DNA of 64,000 nt from Jacaranda mimosifolia (Eukaryota > Streptophyta > Magnoliopsida > Lamiales > Bignoniaceae), in NCBI GenBank assembly GCA_018894105.1, contig CM032117.1, positions 48,270,503 to 48,334,502 of the forward strand, in the 5' to 3' direction. A program made the position numbers and the translations under genes. The notes below the pieces were generated by a model, which was not told where the DNA came from, ran no database searches, and worked only from the letters and a program-made list of their open reading frames with translations. Below, piece by piece: positions 1 through 13,471 of this stretch. How positions within the stretch are numbered: the stretch's first letter is position 1; every line of letters begins with the position of its first letter.

Positions 1-1087
1 TTTTCCGTTGTACACTACTCTGTCAGAACCTGCTTAAAAATTGCCAGAGCATTCATTACACTGTAATACAACTCGAACTTATAGAGAAGGTCGAATTTCA
101 TGTTGGTGAGCTCCTATGTTGACGTGGATTTTCCCATGTAGATTAACTATAGTGATTTTCAAGAGGACAGAAAAGCCATAAAGTTTCTTGGTTGGTTTTC
201 ACAGACCAAAGCAAGAAAATATCTAATAGAAAGTCACTCATAATTTATGAACAAGACTTCCTCGACGTCAATTTATGAGTTCAACGAATATCTAAAGGTA
301 AAATTTTTGCATCAAGCATATGATTTTTCTCAATTCAGATAGCCAACCTCTGGTTTCTATATCCCAATATCAAGAATGGGAGTAGGACAAGTGCACCTCA
401 AAGAAAAAGCAAAAGGGACAAAACTTGTAATCATAAGTGTAATTGAAAACCACTTCATGAATCTGCCAAAAGAGCCCCACCTAAAGTACCAAGGACACAG
501 GAAATCAAAAAAAATTCCTTGCAGTCCACTTTTCCAAGCCAAATGCACCATATCACTGCCATAAATGCACATGTACAGCATCTTCTTCATATAGCCCACA
601 TTAGACCCCAGTAAACTGGTACCAATCCCCTTACTTATCCCAATTGGCAAAAGAAAAAACTACTCCATACTTTTCCTCAATCAATCCACTAAATAAATCA
701 TTTTACTTGTATTTATGATATGTCTTTAACACTCATCAATTCTAATACAAGGATACTTACTTGATCTACATGTTATCAAACTTGTAATGAAAAGACAAGA
801 TTTTATTTCTTATCATGTTGGTTAAAAGCAGTTTTTATCTAATTAATAAGATCTAGAGTCAAAACCTTGGTTTAAATCCTCTATTTCATTGCCTATTCCA
901 TCTCCTATTCCATTTTATGAATATATGACGTGTATTAAATATTTTCTTATAAAAATAATTAATTGAGAATCAGATACACCTGGTATTAATAGACCAAGTT
1001 GGCATAGAAGATGGAACAGGAAATGAAATAAATGATCCAAAGTGGTCAAAACTTAAAGATAGGAGTTGACATCAATATAACCATTAC
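1..1087 (-). other. Intron of the DENN gene running off the window
   Basis: Minus-strand intron after the donor at 1087/1086. No stretch here reads as the expected C-terminal exon of a DENN protein on the minus strand, so the terminal exon and 3' UTR appear to lie beyond base 1. Short open frames near 360-650 have no splice or coding support. Confidence 0.6.
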
Positions 1088-4000
1088 CTGCACATCAGTA
1101 CATTCATAAACTGGCCTTTTCTTCCCCAAATAACTTTCTCCCACCAGCTTTGCGTGGTAAGGGCTAAGGCATGAGTATAGTTCTCTATGTTGAGGCAGCT
1201 GAGGTAATGATGGTGATTTTACCTGTCGACCACAATAACACAAAGGGGATTAGGTTCAGTAACTATCATAAGTACCATTGCATGCAATTAACTAAATAGG
1301 TTTAAGAAAATGGCATCTGTGAGCTGATAGGGAATCTAGTGCTTGAAAGACCATGCACCTGTAACTTGGTAGGTCACAAATGTTTGCCTAGTCATATGTT
1401 AAAATTAAAAGATTATGAAAACGAGGTCTTAATTGTACATATAAAACCCGAAGGAAGCAAAGGGAAAGGGAAGGAGGTTTAAACAACAAAGCTCAGGGGC
1501 ATCAAAATATTGTTTTTCAATAAAGAAAATGTATTACTTCACCCAATACATGCCTATAGTAAAAATCATTTCAATCTCCTCATCAGGATTCTTACAGATC
1601 CATTCCCAACAGCTTTTCCGATCAAGCTTAACGTCAAGACCTTTCAATGGATCCCCATTTTATTCACCTATGAAAATTCCAATCAAGGAAGGGAACAAGC
1701 CCGAAGAGCATCTGGTAATGTGACTTTGTTTATTACATGCAGATGTGGACAGAACCACACACTCCCCACAATAGATACTTTTTACAGTAAAGCAATTGAT
1801 GCCACCATGGTAACACTTCTTGAGCAGCCAATCTTGAATTAACATTATATTATACCTGGTTTCTATTTGCATCCACTAGAATGACATTTGTTAACTTGGA
1901 TTGCACTTCAGTCGTCTTGTTCTTCACGCCTACCTGCTCAAAAGACAAACACAAGTTAAAGCAACTCACAAGAAAACAAGACCATTAAGTAAATAGAAAT
2001 TTAACCAAAGGACACCACCACTAAACTTCTAAAATTTAAGATTTGTCCAATTAGATCCAACCTCCAGACATGTCAAATAGCAGGGGAGCACTATAAATGA
2101 GACAACCAGGTGTCTTAGAAAGCCCAAAATCTTAGAAAGGAACATGCAAAAAATTAGGTAAATAATGCAAACTCCAATGCTACCAATCAATGGGAATTGG
2201 GAAATACTAAATTGTGAGGAGCTCTATCGGCTTCATGTGATTCACATGTTCAAGTATATCTGCATGAGCCAACACTTTTGCCTCAACAATGGAATACTTA
2301 GACAAAGTAAAAATCATGAGATAAACTAAAATGATAGTGTGTAATGATGATACGAATTGAATTGATAGTGTGGGATCTAAGAAGTGGGCCAAGAAATGAC
2401 TGGTGAAAGCAGACAGGATAGAAGCAATATCAGGTGATAAATTTGGAAGCCTGAATAATTGTGTCAAAAAATTAGATTTTATCAGGAGGATTCCATTATT
2501 TTTATTTTTTCCTCATTTCTCACAACATATGTTTTTGAGTTTATCTTTGATTTTCCGAACCTTTAAGTAAAGCAATAGGATAGGCTAGACAAAAGCAATT
2601 GTTTGGCAAATTAAAGGTTACTCATAACTATGTTACCACAATTTTTGTTAGAGAGATTTCCGCTAACAAATTATATGCAGTAATATATTTCTCTCTCAAA
2701 ATCCAAAAAGTACTATTTTAGTGAAGGCATACGCTCGCCCCAATCATTTCAATAACACCTCAATGCAAGACAAAAACACAAAGTACACGTCCTTCACAGG
2801 TAGCACGATAATACAAACTGCACTGGAATTTACATATTCTTGTGGTTTGAATGGTCACAAAGCAAAAAAATTTCCTTGGGTTCACGTATGGGTCAAACTT
2901 GGCTAAAGAGTTAAGGCTTGAAGTAGATCAACACAAAATAAGCATTTGGGGCTCTTCTTGGGTTCTGCAAGCAGTCTTTAATAATTAAACCAGAAGAAAG
3001 AAGAAAAGCTTTACAGAATGCACAAAGCCAGAAAAGAAAAGAGAGTATAAAAAAGCACTTTGCACTGGCAAATATTCAGCAAATCCACACAATCTAACTC
3101 ATGATAACAGTATTTCATAGGTCACTAGATCTCCTAATTACAGCAACTCCATAGAGACTCTTCTAGACTAGTCAGGTAATAAAGTCTGTGTTGGACAACA
3201 AAACTGAAGATTCTTTAAACTATGTTAAGTACCAAATCCAACCATAATTTAAAGGACCCAATCACTTTTGGCTTCAAAACAAAACCAATCCTACATAGTA
3301 AAAATCCAAGCAGACTAACACAAAAATAAGTATCCTAAACTTCAACTACTTTGGTCCACTTCCTCTCATGAACAGATACCATTTGCCTTCTAGTTTAGCA
3401 TATGCTTGAGATCAACTTTAAATTTTCACTATAAAATTTATTTAAGAACTTAGGGGCAGTTTGGTTATGTTTTATTTTCATTTTCAGCTGTTTTTACTAT
3501 TTGAAAATGAATTATCAACAACTTATTATCATTTTTACCAATATTCCAACTCATTTTCATATCAAAACACATTTTCCAATAACCTACATATCTTCTCCCA
3601 ATAACCTATATGTCTTCTCTCTCTTCTTTATTATTACTATCTCTCTCCACCTACAACTTACTAAACCCTATATAATCATTACTTTCACAACATACTATCC
3701 AAATACAAATCTATTTTCAACTCATTTACTCTAACTAACTTTTCAAATTTTAAAAATATTGAATTTGAAAACACAACCAAACTCCCTATTAGTTTTCCTT
3801 ATGTTCAAGCTATCTTCCAAATTGGCATGAGATGGAGGTTTTAAGTATTGACTTAATTCTTGCTAAAGTAAATGAGAGATTAAAAAAGTACACAGTCCAT
3901 TCACAATTGAATGGTGTCCTCGGTTGGGCAATATCAGGTGATATTTGAATAATAGGTATCTGATTTAACATTTCAATTTCTACCCTTATATCTAATTGAC

Positions 4001-7000
4001 AAAAACATTGTCATTCAGTGCAAGTACTTTAAGTAAGCAATTTAGTCTTACTCTTTCAGGAAAAAAATTATTAATAAAATACATTTTTCAACAGCTTCCT
4101 CAAGGGGAGAGAGGAACAACAAGAAGTGAGTACTATTACAATATTCTCACTTAGTTTGATTACCATGTGACCAGTCATAAGACACCACTAGCGGTGATGT
4201 TAATATTTACTAACTTGGTGAAACTCTTAAAACTAGTTCCATGTTGGTAAAAACTTTTCTGTATCAATTTCCTTCATCATTCCATACAGATTCCAGGATA
4301 TATCACGCTTTTACAGTCAAAAGATGATGAAAAAAGAATGATAGCTACACAGTATCAGCTTCATTTAACTAACTTGCGTATTGGTGGTTAGCATTTCTGC
4401 TCCATGTGAGGCTTAATTTTACTTATTAGATATATAAGACTAATTAATAGCACAGTTCATCATTCATTTCCACAAACCTGCATGTTTTAAGAAATTGTCA
4501 TTTTGTAAAGTTATTCCAAAATATTTTGGAATATAGGTATCAAATTGAGCAATTGTTTTTCCATTGTGTAATATGCTGTCTATCTCCCCAACTGTAGTAT
4601 TAATTATTTCTTTGAGGATTAGTAAATGCTTTGCTTTAAGTTTGATGTAGAGGAATCACAAGTTGCCAAATTTACTTTAGATACTCTAGTATAAGCATGC
4701 AGGTGGTCAAAAGTCCAAAAAGTGGTTTTTTGTCATTACTCCTTACACACGAAAAGAAATGGGCATAGTTAGCAGAGAAACTAGCACTACACTATTAAGA
4801 CAAAATTCTTTAAAATGTGATACAAGAATAGAGAATTTGTTTGACTTTTAATTTGAACAGGAAGAATAAAAATTTTGTTGAAGAAAGCAAGTTGAAAAGC
4901 ACGCATGCCATCAACTCATAACTTCTCCAGAAATTTGCTAATGAAAAATCATCCGAGAGTTGATTTAATTGTGTAAAGCAAAAGTGGAAACACATAAGCC
5001 AGAAATATGAAAAACTCACTATGTATGGGACAGGTGCATCCAGAAAGTCCAGCATGTCATTTGGCAAAACCTGCAAATAGATTATTGTCAAATAACATTA
5101 CAAACCATAAATATCTAGAGCTAAATGATTTCAGTAAAAAATAAAAAGAAAAGTAATACAACAGGAAATTACCGGCATTAACAAGCTCTGCCACTGATAA
5201 GGTCTAATCAAGGGGATAATTGACAGAACTAAAGCAGACAAAATACCCTGCACAAACAACCAATAAAGCCAATTTGGTATCAAAACTTGGTTCTTTCTTC
5301 AGTATCCATGGATGGCGCACAGAAAGACAATAAAAAAAGGTGAAAGCAGATGTAGATAACAAGAATTTGAAAGATTAGATTTGTCAGGGCTAATTCTTCT
5401 AGAAAGGGATCAACAGCAAGCAACCTTCCGCTATATTCAATTATACAGAGCAGAACAGCTTATAAGCGTCTCACAAGATGATCTTCAGCTATAGCGTGTG
5501 AGAGAAACTTACGAAATTTAATAAGATAATAATGACAGAATAATGAGAAAGATTCAGACTCAAGGAACACAATAAACTAGAAGAATAGTAGAGTTCACAA
5601 ACCCTTCAAAAATTACCACATACCAAATTTGAACAAACAATCACAATCTGTTTCTCCAGTAGGGCTCCCACGAATAATGTTAGCACCTGTAAAAGACAAC
5701 TGCATTAAATACTTTAAGTAGCGCAGGTAAGTGAATGGACAGGCATCAAAGCGCCGAGTATCTCAATAAAATTATGACTTATTATGGTACACAAACATGC
5801 CTAGGGTATGCATTGCCCGCCCACATGCATCTGGTTGTGTGCTTGCTAAATCTCCAATCAAATAGTCTACTGAAGTTATATTGCAATTTTATGCAAGTTA
5901 ATAAGGATTACAATAGCAACAAAAGCAGCTAAAACACAGCATATCAATGCTCCCTAGGTGAAATGAGGAATGCTACTTTCCTCCTATAAGCAATGAACTT
6001 ACATGCTCCAGTCGTAGGGAACCACATAGGCAAGCAACAGCCCATACTGATAAAGCAGCTGCCTCCTCCTCTGCCATAAGTACACTCTGGGCCTGCAAGG
6101 GAAAGAAACATGTACGATATAAACTGAGGCCTTCCCTACTTTAAGAGAACAGTCGCTAGATAAGGTTGAAAAAACTTGTCATAAATAATGGACATTCTCA
6201 TTTCATTTTCATACTACATTAGTAATTTTCACCCATTTTGCATTCAGCCAAAGGTAAAAGGAATGGTCAAATAAAGAATGTGAATTATGTGATAACCCCA
6301 CCCATGCATACCTCTGCTAATTCCAAACTTGTGTTGAAAGATTTCAAATCAATTGTTGAACCAGCAATATGTAAAACTGTTTCATCAGGTCTATGATATT
6401 CTAGAGGATGCAAGTGATCCAAAGGGTGGAACTTGATTGTTGAGCCACGTGCTGGGCAACCTAACTGGTAATATTCACAAATTATTTGCAAGGATCCATG
6501 GTTGTTTGCCTGCAAAAGTGAGTGACAGGAAAAAGAACATTTCAGGAGGCGTATAAATTATATGGCAAAGATCAAAATACATCTAGGCTTCCAACTTCAA
6601 CCTTGGCCCACTCCAGGATATCACTTTGTTCACTGATGATATCTCGACCAGATGATGATGCCTCTTCTGTTTCTGTCTCATCAAAATCACTTCTGAAATG
6701 CCTATCTTCACTTGAAGAGCCTTGGAAACTGCATTAACAGATCACAGAAAATTTCTCAACATTGAACCACATCGACCTAGCAAGTGAATTACAAGGAAAT
6801 GTCAAGTTAAGGTATCTAGGCCAAGGCTTGGTAAGGAAGCATGAGGGTTTCAGGTCAGGGCCCAACAGAAAACAGCTCAATTTTACCTCGGTACAACAGG
6901 ACATCTCCAAGATATTGATGCATATTGGCATGCAATATAAGAAAAATACCTATAGTATAACCACATGTGACTTTTAAGCTACCTGTTACAAGTTATGTAA

Positions 7001-10000
7001 TTCACTAAATTTAGGGATTTACAACGATTGAAAACAAGATATGGCCCTATGGTGCTTTATGATGATTTTTAAGCACAACACAAAATCAATCATCAGATTC
7101 ACATTTCTTGTCAAGAAATGCTAAAATTGTGTCAAGAATATTGTTGATCATACTTAAATTCTTTATTACAGCAATAAGAGGTAACCAGCATAGCATGACA
7201 TCATCAAAGAGAAGTAGGCTAGATGCAGGCACCTGCACGAAGAAAATAGGAAAAGCATGGGCCAAACAATAGAGATGATCTACCTGGAGGAAGACTCAGA
7301 GCTTTCACATTGCTGATACCGTAGCAATGGCAAAACAGCATTTGGTAAACGTCTCTCTGATAATTGCTTGTCGGAAAAATTGTCATTAACAGAAGAGTCA
7401 ACCAGAGGTTCTTCCCAAGAAGCTAGCTTCTCTATTTCAGGATTAAGTGTTACATTGCCATTAGGTTCTTTCCTTGAGTAGCTTTCTCGGCTTGAATGTT
7501 GAAGCTCAAACTGAGATATATCATCTGTCAAGCTTTCCAAAGAACCGCTCGTGCTTGATTGAGAAGCTTCAACTGCTGTTCCATTTTGCTTGTTGACTGC
7601 TCCACCTGCCAGTGGTGAACTACCAGTTTTCTCCTCTAATGTCTCAACCGTATCGTCACCCACAGGTGACTCAAAATCCAAATTATTTATCTGCTTTCTT
7701 AAACGTTCCAACCTCTCTTCTGTAAAGATGCTACAACACAATACAAAAGGTGAAACAATCACATAAGTATGAGCATTGAGAAGAAAAACATAGCTGCAAT
7801 TTGTCAGCTATTCGACAATCTAAACTAACAAAGTACATTCTGTGGATATGGTGAAATAAACAAATATATCAATATAGATAATGGCAAAAGAGCAAGCAAC
7901 TAAGTTTCTTAACATGACGCGAACATAGCATTTTTAAGAAACAATACATGTTTACAGCCTAAAAATCAATTCAGTAAGTCAGAATAAGAGCCCATTCAAC
8001 CTAGAACTGTTGCCCATCCAACAATGGAGCATGCACCAGAAAACAGAAAGTACCACAATATTAATGCAATACTCTAATTTTTTCTCCCATATTTAAGTAT
8101 TTTTATGGGACTGAAATCAATTGGAATATACAAGATTCAGTTTGACAAGAAAAATAAAATCATCTATTAAAGATTCCAAGGATGAATTTAAATCTATCAG
8201 TAACTTTTCACAAATTTAATAAGAAATATGGTGATATATTCTTTTTCATAATTTTTCCATCAACGGTTCAGTAATGTTCAGTAATCCCAGGTAATCTTTA
8301 CACCAACTTTCTGCAGGTATGTTTTCTTTCTCTATTCCCTCCATTAGGAGGAGAAAGATAGTGGGAGTTTGCCTCTGCACTAAAAACCAGTAATAGCTTA
8401 ATGATTTAGTCATGTAGTAACCGCAGCACCATAAGAGAAAGTGTTAGCAGCATAACAAGGAACTCTTGAATTATTTACATATTTTCCAACTGGGAAGAAT
8501 TACATGTAGCATAGTAGACAAAGTATACACACCTATTCAAGACACCAAAATGCAGCTCAAAAAATGGAAGCCTGGAAAGAATGCAATAACAACGGCGTGT
8601 AGTTAAAATGTGGCGGCTTAGACTTGAGGAAAAGGGTTGCCCATCTGAAATCGTGGAAATCAATCTTGATGGCTTTTGTATCATTTCTTCAACCAAAACA
8701 CAGCAACCATAAAGAGTTGAAGCATCTGCCACCTGGATGCAGAAGACAAACTTAAAAAATCAAATAAGAAAGAGAGAGTTGTCCTATGCAAGACATATTG
8801 GCTACGTTTGATTTGGAATGTAAATAATAGTCGAGATTTGAATAGAAGGAGATAAGATGAAATAGAATAATATATTAGTCTGTTTGATATAGAAGATTAG
8901 CCTTACAATTAAGTGCAACTATAATCTTCCCTAATCTCTGATGCATGTTTGATGTGTGGGATTAAATGAATAAATGACAAAATTATCCTCAAATAACAAA
9001 AAAAAAAAAAAAAGAGGGCGCATTTGGGGATTTTTCAGATGACACAATTGCAATAACAAAAAAATAAAAAGGAGGGCAAGCAAGGGAGCGGATTTTCGGT
9101 AGAGGGGGCGATTATATAATCGCATCCTTCAAGGCAAGATTACAATCTTACCTAATTGCCACTACAGTAGCAGGCTGACACCAAAAAGCAGGCCAGCCCA
9201 CTCCCGTAATCTCTCATATCAAACATGAGATTAAACTAGATTATTCTCATTTACCTAGCCTAATCTCACAAATCAAACGTGCCCATTACAAAAGGACATA
9301 TTTTCTGTACAAACTTAAAGTACATCAACATGAATGTAGACAACTTTACACTGGCTATATTTTAACACGCCACCAAATACACCTTTCCTCAAAATGTTTT
9401 TTAAATCCTAATCACTTCAAATATTTACATGCGTGAAAAATAGAAAATACGTTTGTTTATATTTATAGGGGAGACATTTTCTGTGATAGTCATTTTGTTT
9501 AATTGGTTGTGTCACATCAAGCTTTCATGTTATTAGATGTTGTTATTATATAAGTATATATGTAATAATGATTAGGTTACAAAAAAAAAAAAAAAAAAAA
9601 AAAAAAAGGGAGAAGAGAAAATGTATTTTGAACAAATTATTAAATGTTTAGTTCCATTTTTAGGCCAAGGAAAACATTCTCCAAAAGAACTTAGACATAG
9701 GCTTAGCTTTTCCATACAAAAAGAAGTAGGTTCTAAATAAAGAATGCCGGCAAACAATGGAAAGTGTCAAAAGCAATCAACCTAAAGAAAACTCTGAAAA
9801 ACCTTAAGTCCATTCAATGATTCTGAGAAAAAGGGAACCAACCAGTGATCATTACATTGCCAATAAGTTACAACTCATACACAATCTTTGTCCGACATGA
9901 TTTCAGATTTTCATCCTTGCAAATAATGTAAACAACGTTCACACATCAATTCAATATTAACTATGGTTATTGTACGGAAAGTTGACAATTATCAGTAGAC

Positions 10001-13000
10001 AACATCTCAGCAATTTACAAGCAAACGATGAGTTTTCACAAATTTACAGCACTAGAACCAGCAAACAAACGGCTGTTTCAGAAAATATTCATGAAAATAC
10101 AAAACTGCATAGGTTCAATAGAGCACAGGAACCAAATTCAACAAGCAAACCTGACTTCTTAATAAAAATGTATTGATATCCTACAAATGTCCCTTGAAGT
10201 TGAAATATGTTGCTCATCATGTTAATTTAAAATATGTCATTAAACAATCAAAACGATTTATTAAAATACCACGTCATGCCAACGTAACACAACCATGAAA
10301 CTCAAGTTGAAATCTGCTCTTCACCAAATAAAAGTAGCGTTATTAAGTAATCAGAACAATTTATTCAAAATACCACGTCATGCTAATATAACATGATCAT
10401 GATGCTTATCAGTGAAAATCTAGATTCTATCATCTTTTATGGTGAATGGTAAGAAAAAGAAAACTTGTTGAATAGATTGATGCATGTTGCTCTTGATGCT
10501 TGAACCAAAACTGAAAGTGTCAGAGGAAAAGAGAAGTAAAATCCACAGAGATGCGTTCACATAAGCCAAAGATGAATTGTATTTTACAACATACGAAAGC
10601 CAAATTTTTCCACATGCGGACAAGCTTTGTCGTAAATACGGAAGAAAAAGCCATCAATGAAAGACATAACCATCATAACATACGAAAAAAAGGATATTGG
10701 ACAACAGTGTTCTCTGAATAAGCAAGATCCAAATAAGCAGAATATAACAATCTGTTTCATTGACTTCAAATAAGATGTATGTAATAATTTATGAGAATAA
10801 CAAAATCAGAAACCTAGAAGAGCAACACTTAACATAACACTCGGCTGCAACTAGAAGCAGACAGACAGTGTTTAAACATCTACATTCCACCCACAAAGAA
10901 TCCATATGTATAAAATCATTCAGAAACATTATAGGAAAATAAGGTTGTCAAGAACCCAAGTTCAATGATGCAAGCATTTGACAAACCGCAAAAAACTTAA
11001 CAATAGGATTTTTTCAGCACACCTGCAACCGGAAGACAAATGACAGATCACTCTGATTGAGATGCTCCTGCAGATATAGCACCAAAATAATTCAAAAGAC
11101 ACTCAGCAAAGCAAAAGAAATGAAATCATAATGGGCATGCAATAATCCTGCATTATGATAATTGTAATGGCAATAAACGAGAAAACTAGAAAAAAAAGAG
11201 TCCTTAGCCACACTTTTCTTCCCTTGTTTCTTTTTTTGGGTTTGGGGGGGGGGTTTCGGGGGGGGACCTTAGCCAGACTTCCACTACTGAAACTATATTA
11301 TTACCTTCAAATTTCAAAGAGAAAAAAAGAGACAAATAGAGCTTAAAAAGGCAAAAAGGGAAGGGCATAGAAGCAAAGGGGTACAACGAGAGGTAAATGG
11401 ATAACATGTTTCGTAGCCTTTCACAGCAATCTGCAAGTGTCTTCCTCCCAATCACCAGGCTTGAACTTAGGACCCATGATGATGAAGTGAATAAAATTAT
11501 TCAAACAAATCGATCAATTTGATAATTCAACATAAGGGCCTATTTGCTTTTAGATACGATCAAATTTTACTGAAAGACAATTTTTTGACAGAATAATTTT
11601 TTCTTGACTTGTTCAGAGCTAAATGACAATAATGCAAGCACAAATCAGTCCCTTTACAAACCTGCCCAAGAAGTATCTCGTTCAACTCACTCATTGATGG
11701 AGTTCTCTCAACAGCATTCACCTGTACTCAGAAGTCAATTTCATAAACTCATATCAGTAATTAGCGGATTGAGTACAGACTGTTGACATTGATCAGCCTC
11801 TTGAGAAGTGAAGTAGACAAGGTGACTGCAGTCTCAACTATTCTTTTAGACTAGCGACCAAGTTGAGTCTCAACTCCTAACTGCAGTCTTCAGACAACTG
11901 TTTTAGCACAATCTGCTAGCGCTGCAAAATTCTGCAAAGACTTCCATATACCACACAACTTGCACAGAAATGGCTTACGGATGCACAGGCTCAACTTATC
12001 AAGTAAATGAGGATGAGTCGATGAAACAATGTTGATTGTTAACTAGCAAACAATCGGTTTTAAGCTAATGAATTAACAACTACCAGAAAAATGTTGAAAC
12101 CTATGAAACAATTGTTTAATGTAGCTTAGGAAGAGTCTTCCAGACAATTTCACACACATGAAGGAATTAGAGAATCTATCTTGGTCGGCTTTAAAGTGTT
12201 TAATACGATGAAAAACATCAAGCAAATGAATAATAGATTGGAATTTATCTTTGTTAATTCATCCCTTTCTTAACCATTCAAAACATGTTAAACTGATTAC
12301 TGAACAAGAATATTGCAAGTTGCTAGACCAAAATATAGACCAATCACTACCCAGGAGGAAGAAATAGGAAAAATATTTGCAAGTTAAACAACCTCAGAAT
12401 TACTTCAAGTCTCACCTCTACTCCTTCAGGAAAGCAGAAAGAAAGGAGATCCTTATATTTAAGTGGCAGCTGCTTTTCTGGAGGGTAAACAAACAAGACC
12501 TGAAATCCAAAACAGATGATTGTTTGCATTCTTATGATCGTTATTTATTAGTTATTCATCGCAAAACAGAAATTATGGTGGCAAAAAACACAAATCAGAA
12601 CCTGAGGTTCGAGGTTAGGTTCTATGCGGGACTGATGCTGACCACCAAGTGCACTTCGAAATCTCCCTGAGCCTTCAAACTTTCTAGCAAAGTACAGATT
12701 TTGAAGTGCTTGAACATCAGAATTAGGAGGAAGTCCCACAACCACCATACTTTCGAAAAGCTTTGATGGCTCCTTCCAAACTCTGTGATCCTGCAAACTT
12801 TAGTACCATAATGATACACGAAAACCTCAAGGGACAAACTTTTCTATTTACATGAATGTATTAATAGTCTCAATGCTAAATTTTGGGCTACGAAGTCCCT
12901 CTAGCCATGGAATTTTTTGTCTGGATTAAGGGGAATAAACACCCTAATTACGTTATCAAGAAATTGGAAATAATACATCCTATATATAAAGACATGCAGG

Positions 13001-13471
13001 AAAGGGGGTGAAGTTGCTAGGATAAGTTTTACTTGTCCAATATAAATGAACTTGGGTTCTTCATTTTTGCATAATTTTTCATCCCAAAAGAAATTTTAAT
13101 GACTAATAACTTAGACTTGCTGACAACATACAAGCAAATAAATGAAATAGTAAACTAATGAGAATAGAACCTACCAGTAACTGCAATTGAAAGTTAGCCC
13201 ATTGACGTTTTTGACTAGTTAGTATTTCTGGGTTGTAAGATCCACTTTTAAGTTGAGGAGGGCTAGATAGGCCCTTTAATATTCTTGAAACATGGTGCTG
13301 AAGTTTTTGAAGCTGGCTACCACTTTCATCTTTTGATGAATATATGACAGAAGGTCGTGGTGAACGAACAGCAGCTGCTGCTGCTGCAACAGCTCTAGCG
13401 ACGTCTTCAGTTGTTTGCATGAAAAATGATGCACTCCAACTAGGGCTACCTGGCTCTTCATTTTTATCCAT
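1088..13471 (-). CDS. DENN-domain protein (putative Rab exchange factor), 3' end off window
   Basis: Fifteen coding exons on the minus strand, joined by GT/AG sites with phases that agree: 13471-13175, 12790-12602, 12499-12416, 11721-11662, 11067-11023, 8732-8533, 7730-7284, 6728-6602, 6509-6312, 6092-6003, 5686-5624, 5247-5173, 5070-5020, 1933-1856, 1222-1088. They give 713 residues without a stop; the last C-terminal exon(s) lie left of base 1. The start MDKNEEPGSPSW follows a short leader with a 3' splice site at 13488. Upstream DENN segment: FVYPPEKQLPLKYKD near residue 166 and TTRRCYCILSRLPFFELHFG near 270-288. A Ser/Glu-rich linker covers about 300-480. The central DENN core is at about 550-645 (ALSVWAVACLCGSLRLEH, LLEKQIVIVCSNLG, LPNDMLDFLDAPVPYI). 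DENN proteins are GDP-GTP exchange factors for Rab GTPases in membrane traffic (family knowledge); the precise Rab is unknown. It resembles the plant family containing At5g35560, from memory. Introns are 0.1-3.1 kb and hold repeats. Confidence 0.93.
3451..3788. mobile_element. MITE-like element in the large DENN intron
   Basis: A 338-bp segment bounded by imperfect inverted repeats: TAGGGGCAGTTTGGTTATG at the left and the reverse complement of TAGGGAGTTTGGTTGTG at the right. It lies in the 3.1-kb intron 1934-5019. The interior has no coding capacity. Flanking 8-mers do not match, so the target duplication is decayed or the ends are slightly misplaced. The superfamily is probably hAT by the TAGGG terminus, but that is inference. 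Confidence 0.55.
8800..9285. mobile_element. Non-autonomous terminal-inverted-repeat element in DENN intron
   Basis: Inverted ends GGCTACGTTTGATTTG (left) and the reverse complement of TGGGCACGTTTGATTTG (right) bound about 486 bp inside the intron 8733-11022. Subterminal GAGATTAG/CTAATCTC motifs also pair. No transposase frame is visible. A matching direct repeat GACATATT occurs just left of the element and about 10 bp beyond the right end, so the exact target duplication is not settled. The superfamily is undecided. Confidence 0.65.
9581..9607. repeat. Poly(A) tract, 27 bp
   Basis: Uninterrupted A27 on the plus strand within the DENN intron 8733-11022. Read on the gene's strand this is T27. 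It could be the tail of a decayed retro-insertion, but no flanking target duplication was recognised. Confidence 0.9.
10215..10400. repeat. Degenerate ~104-bp direct repeat in DENN intron
   Basis: Two similar segments containing AATACCACGTCATGC (at about 10265 and 10369) are spaced 104 bp apart, each preceded by a related ATTAA..AATCA..AATTTATT stretch. They look like an old tandem duplication with substitutions. Confidence 0.6.

Noticed and set aside
357..650. Overlapping open frames on both strands near the left edge
   Set aside because: They lie in the terminal visible intron of the DENN gene, do not continue its protein and show no domain or splice sites.
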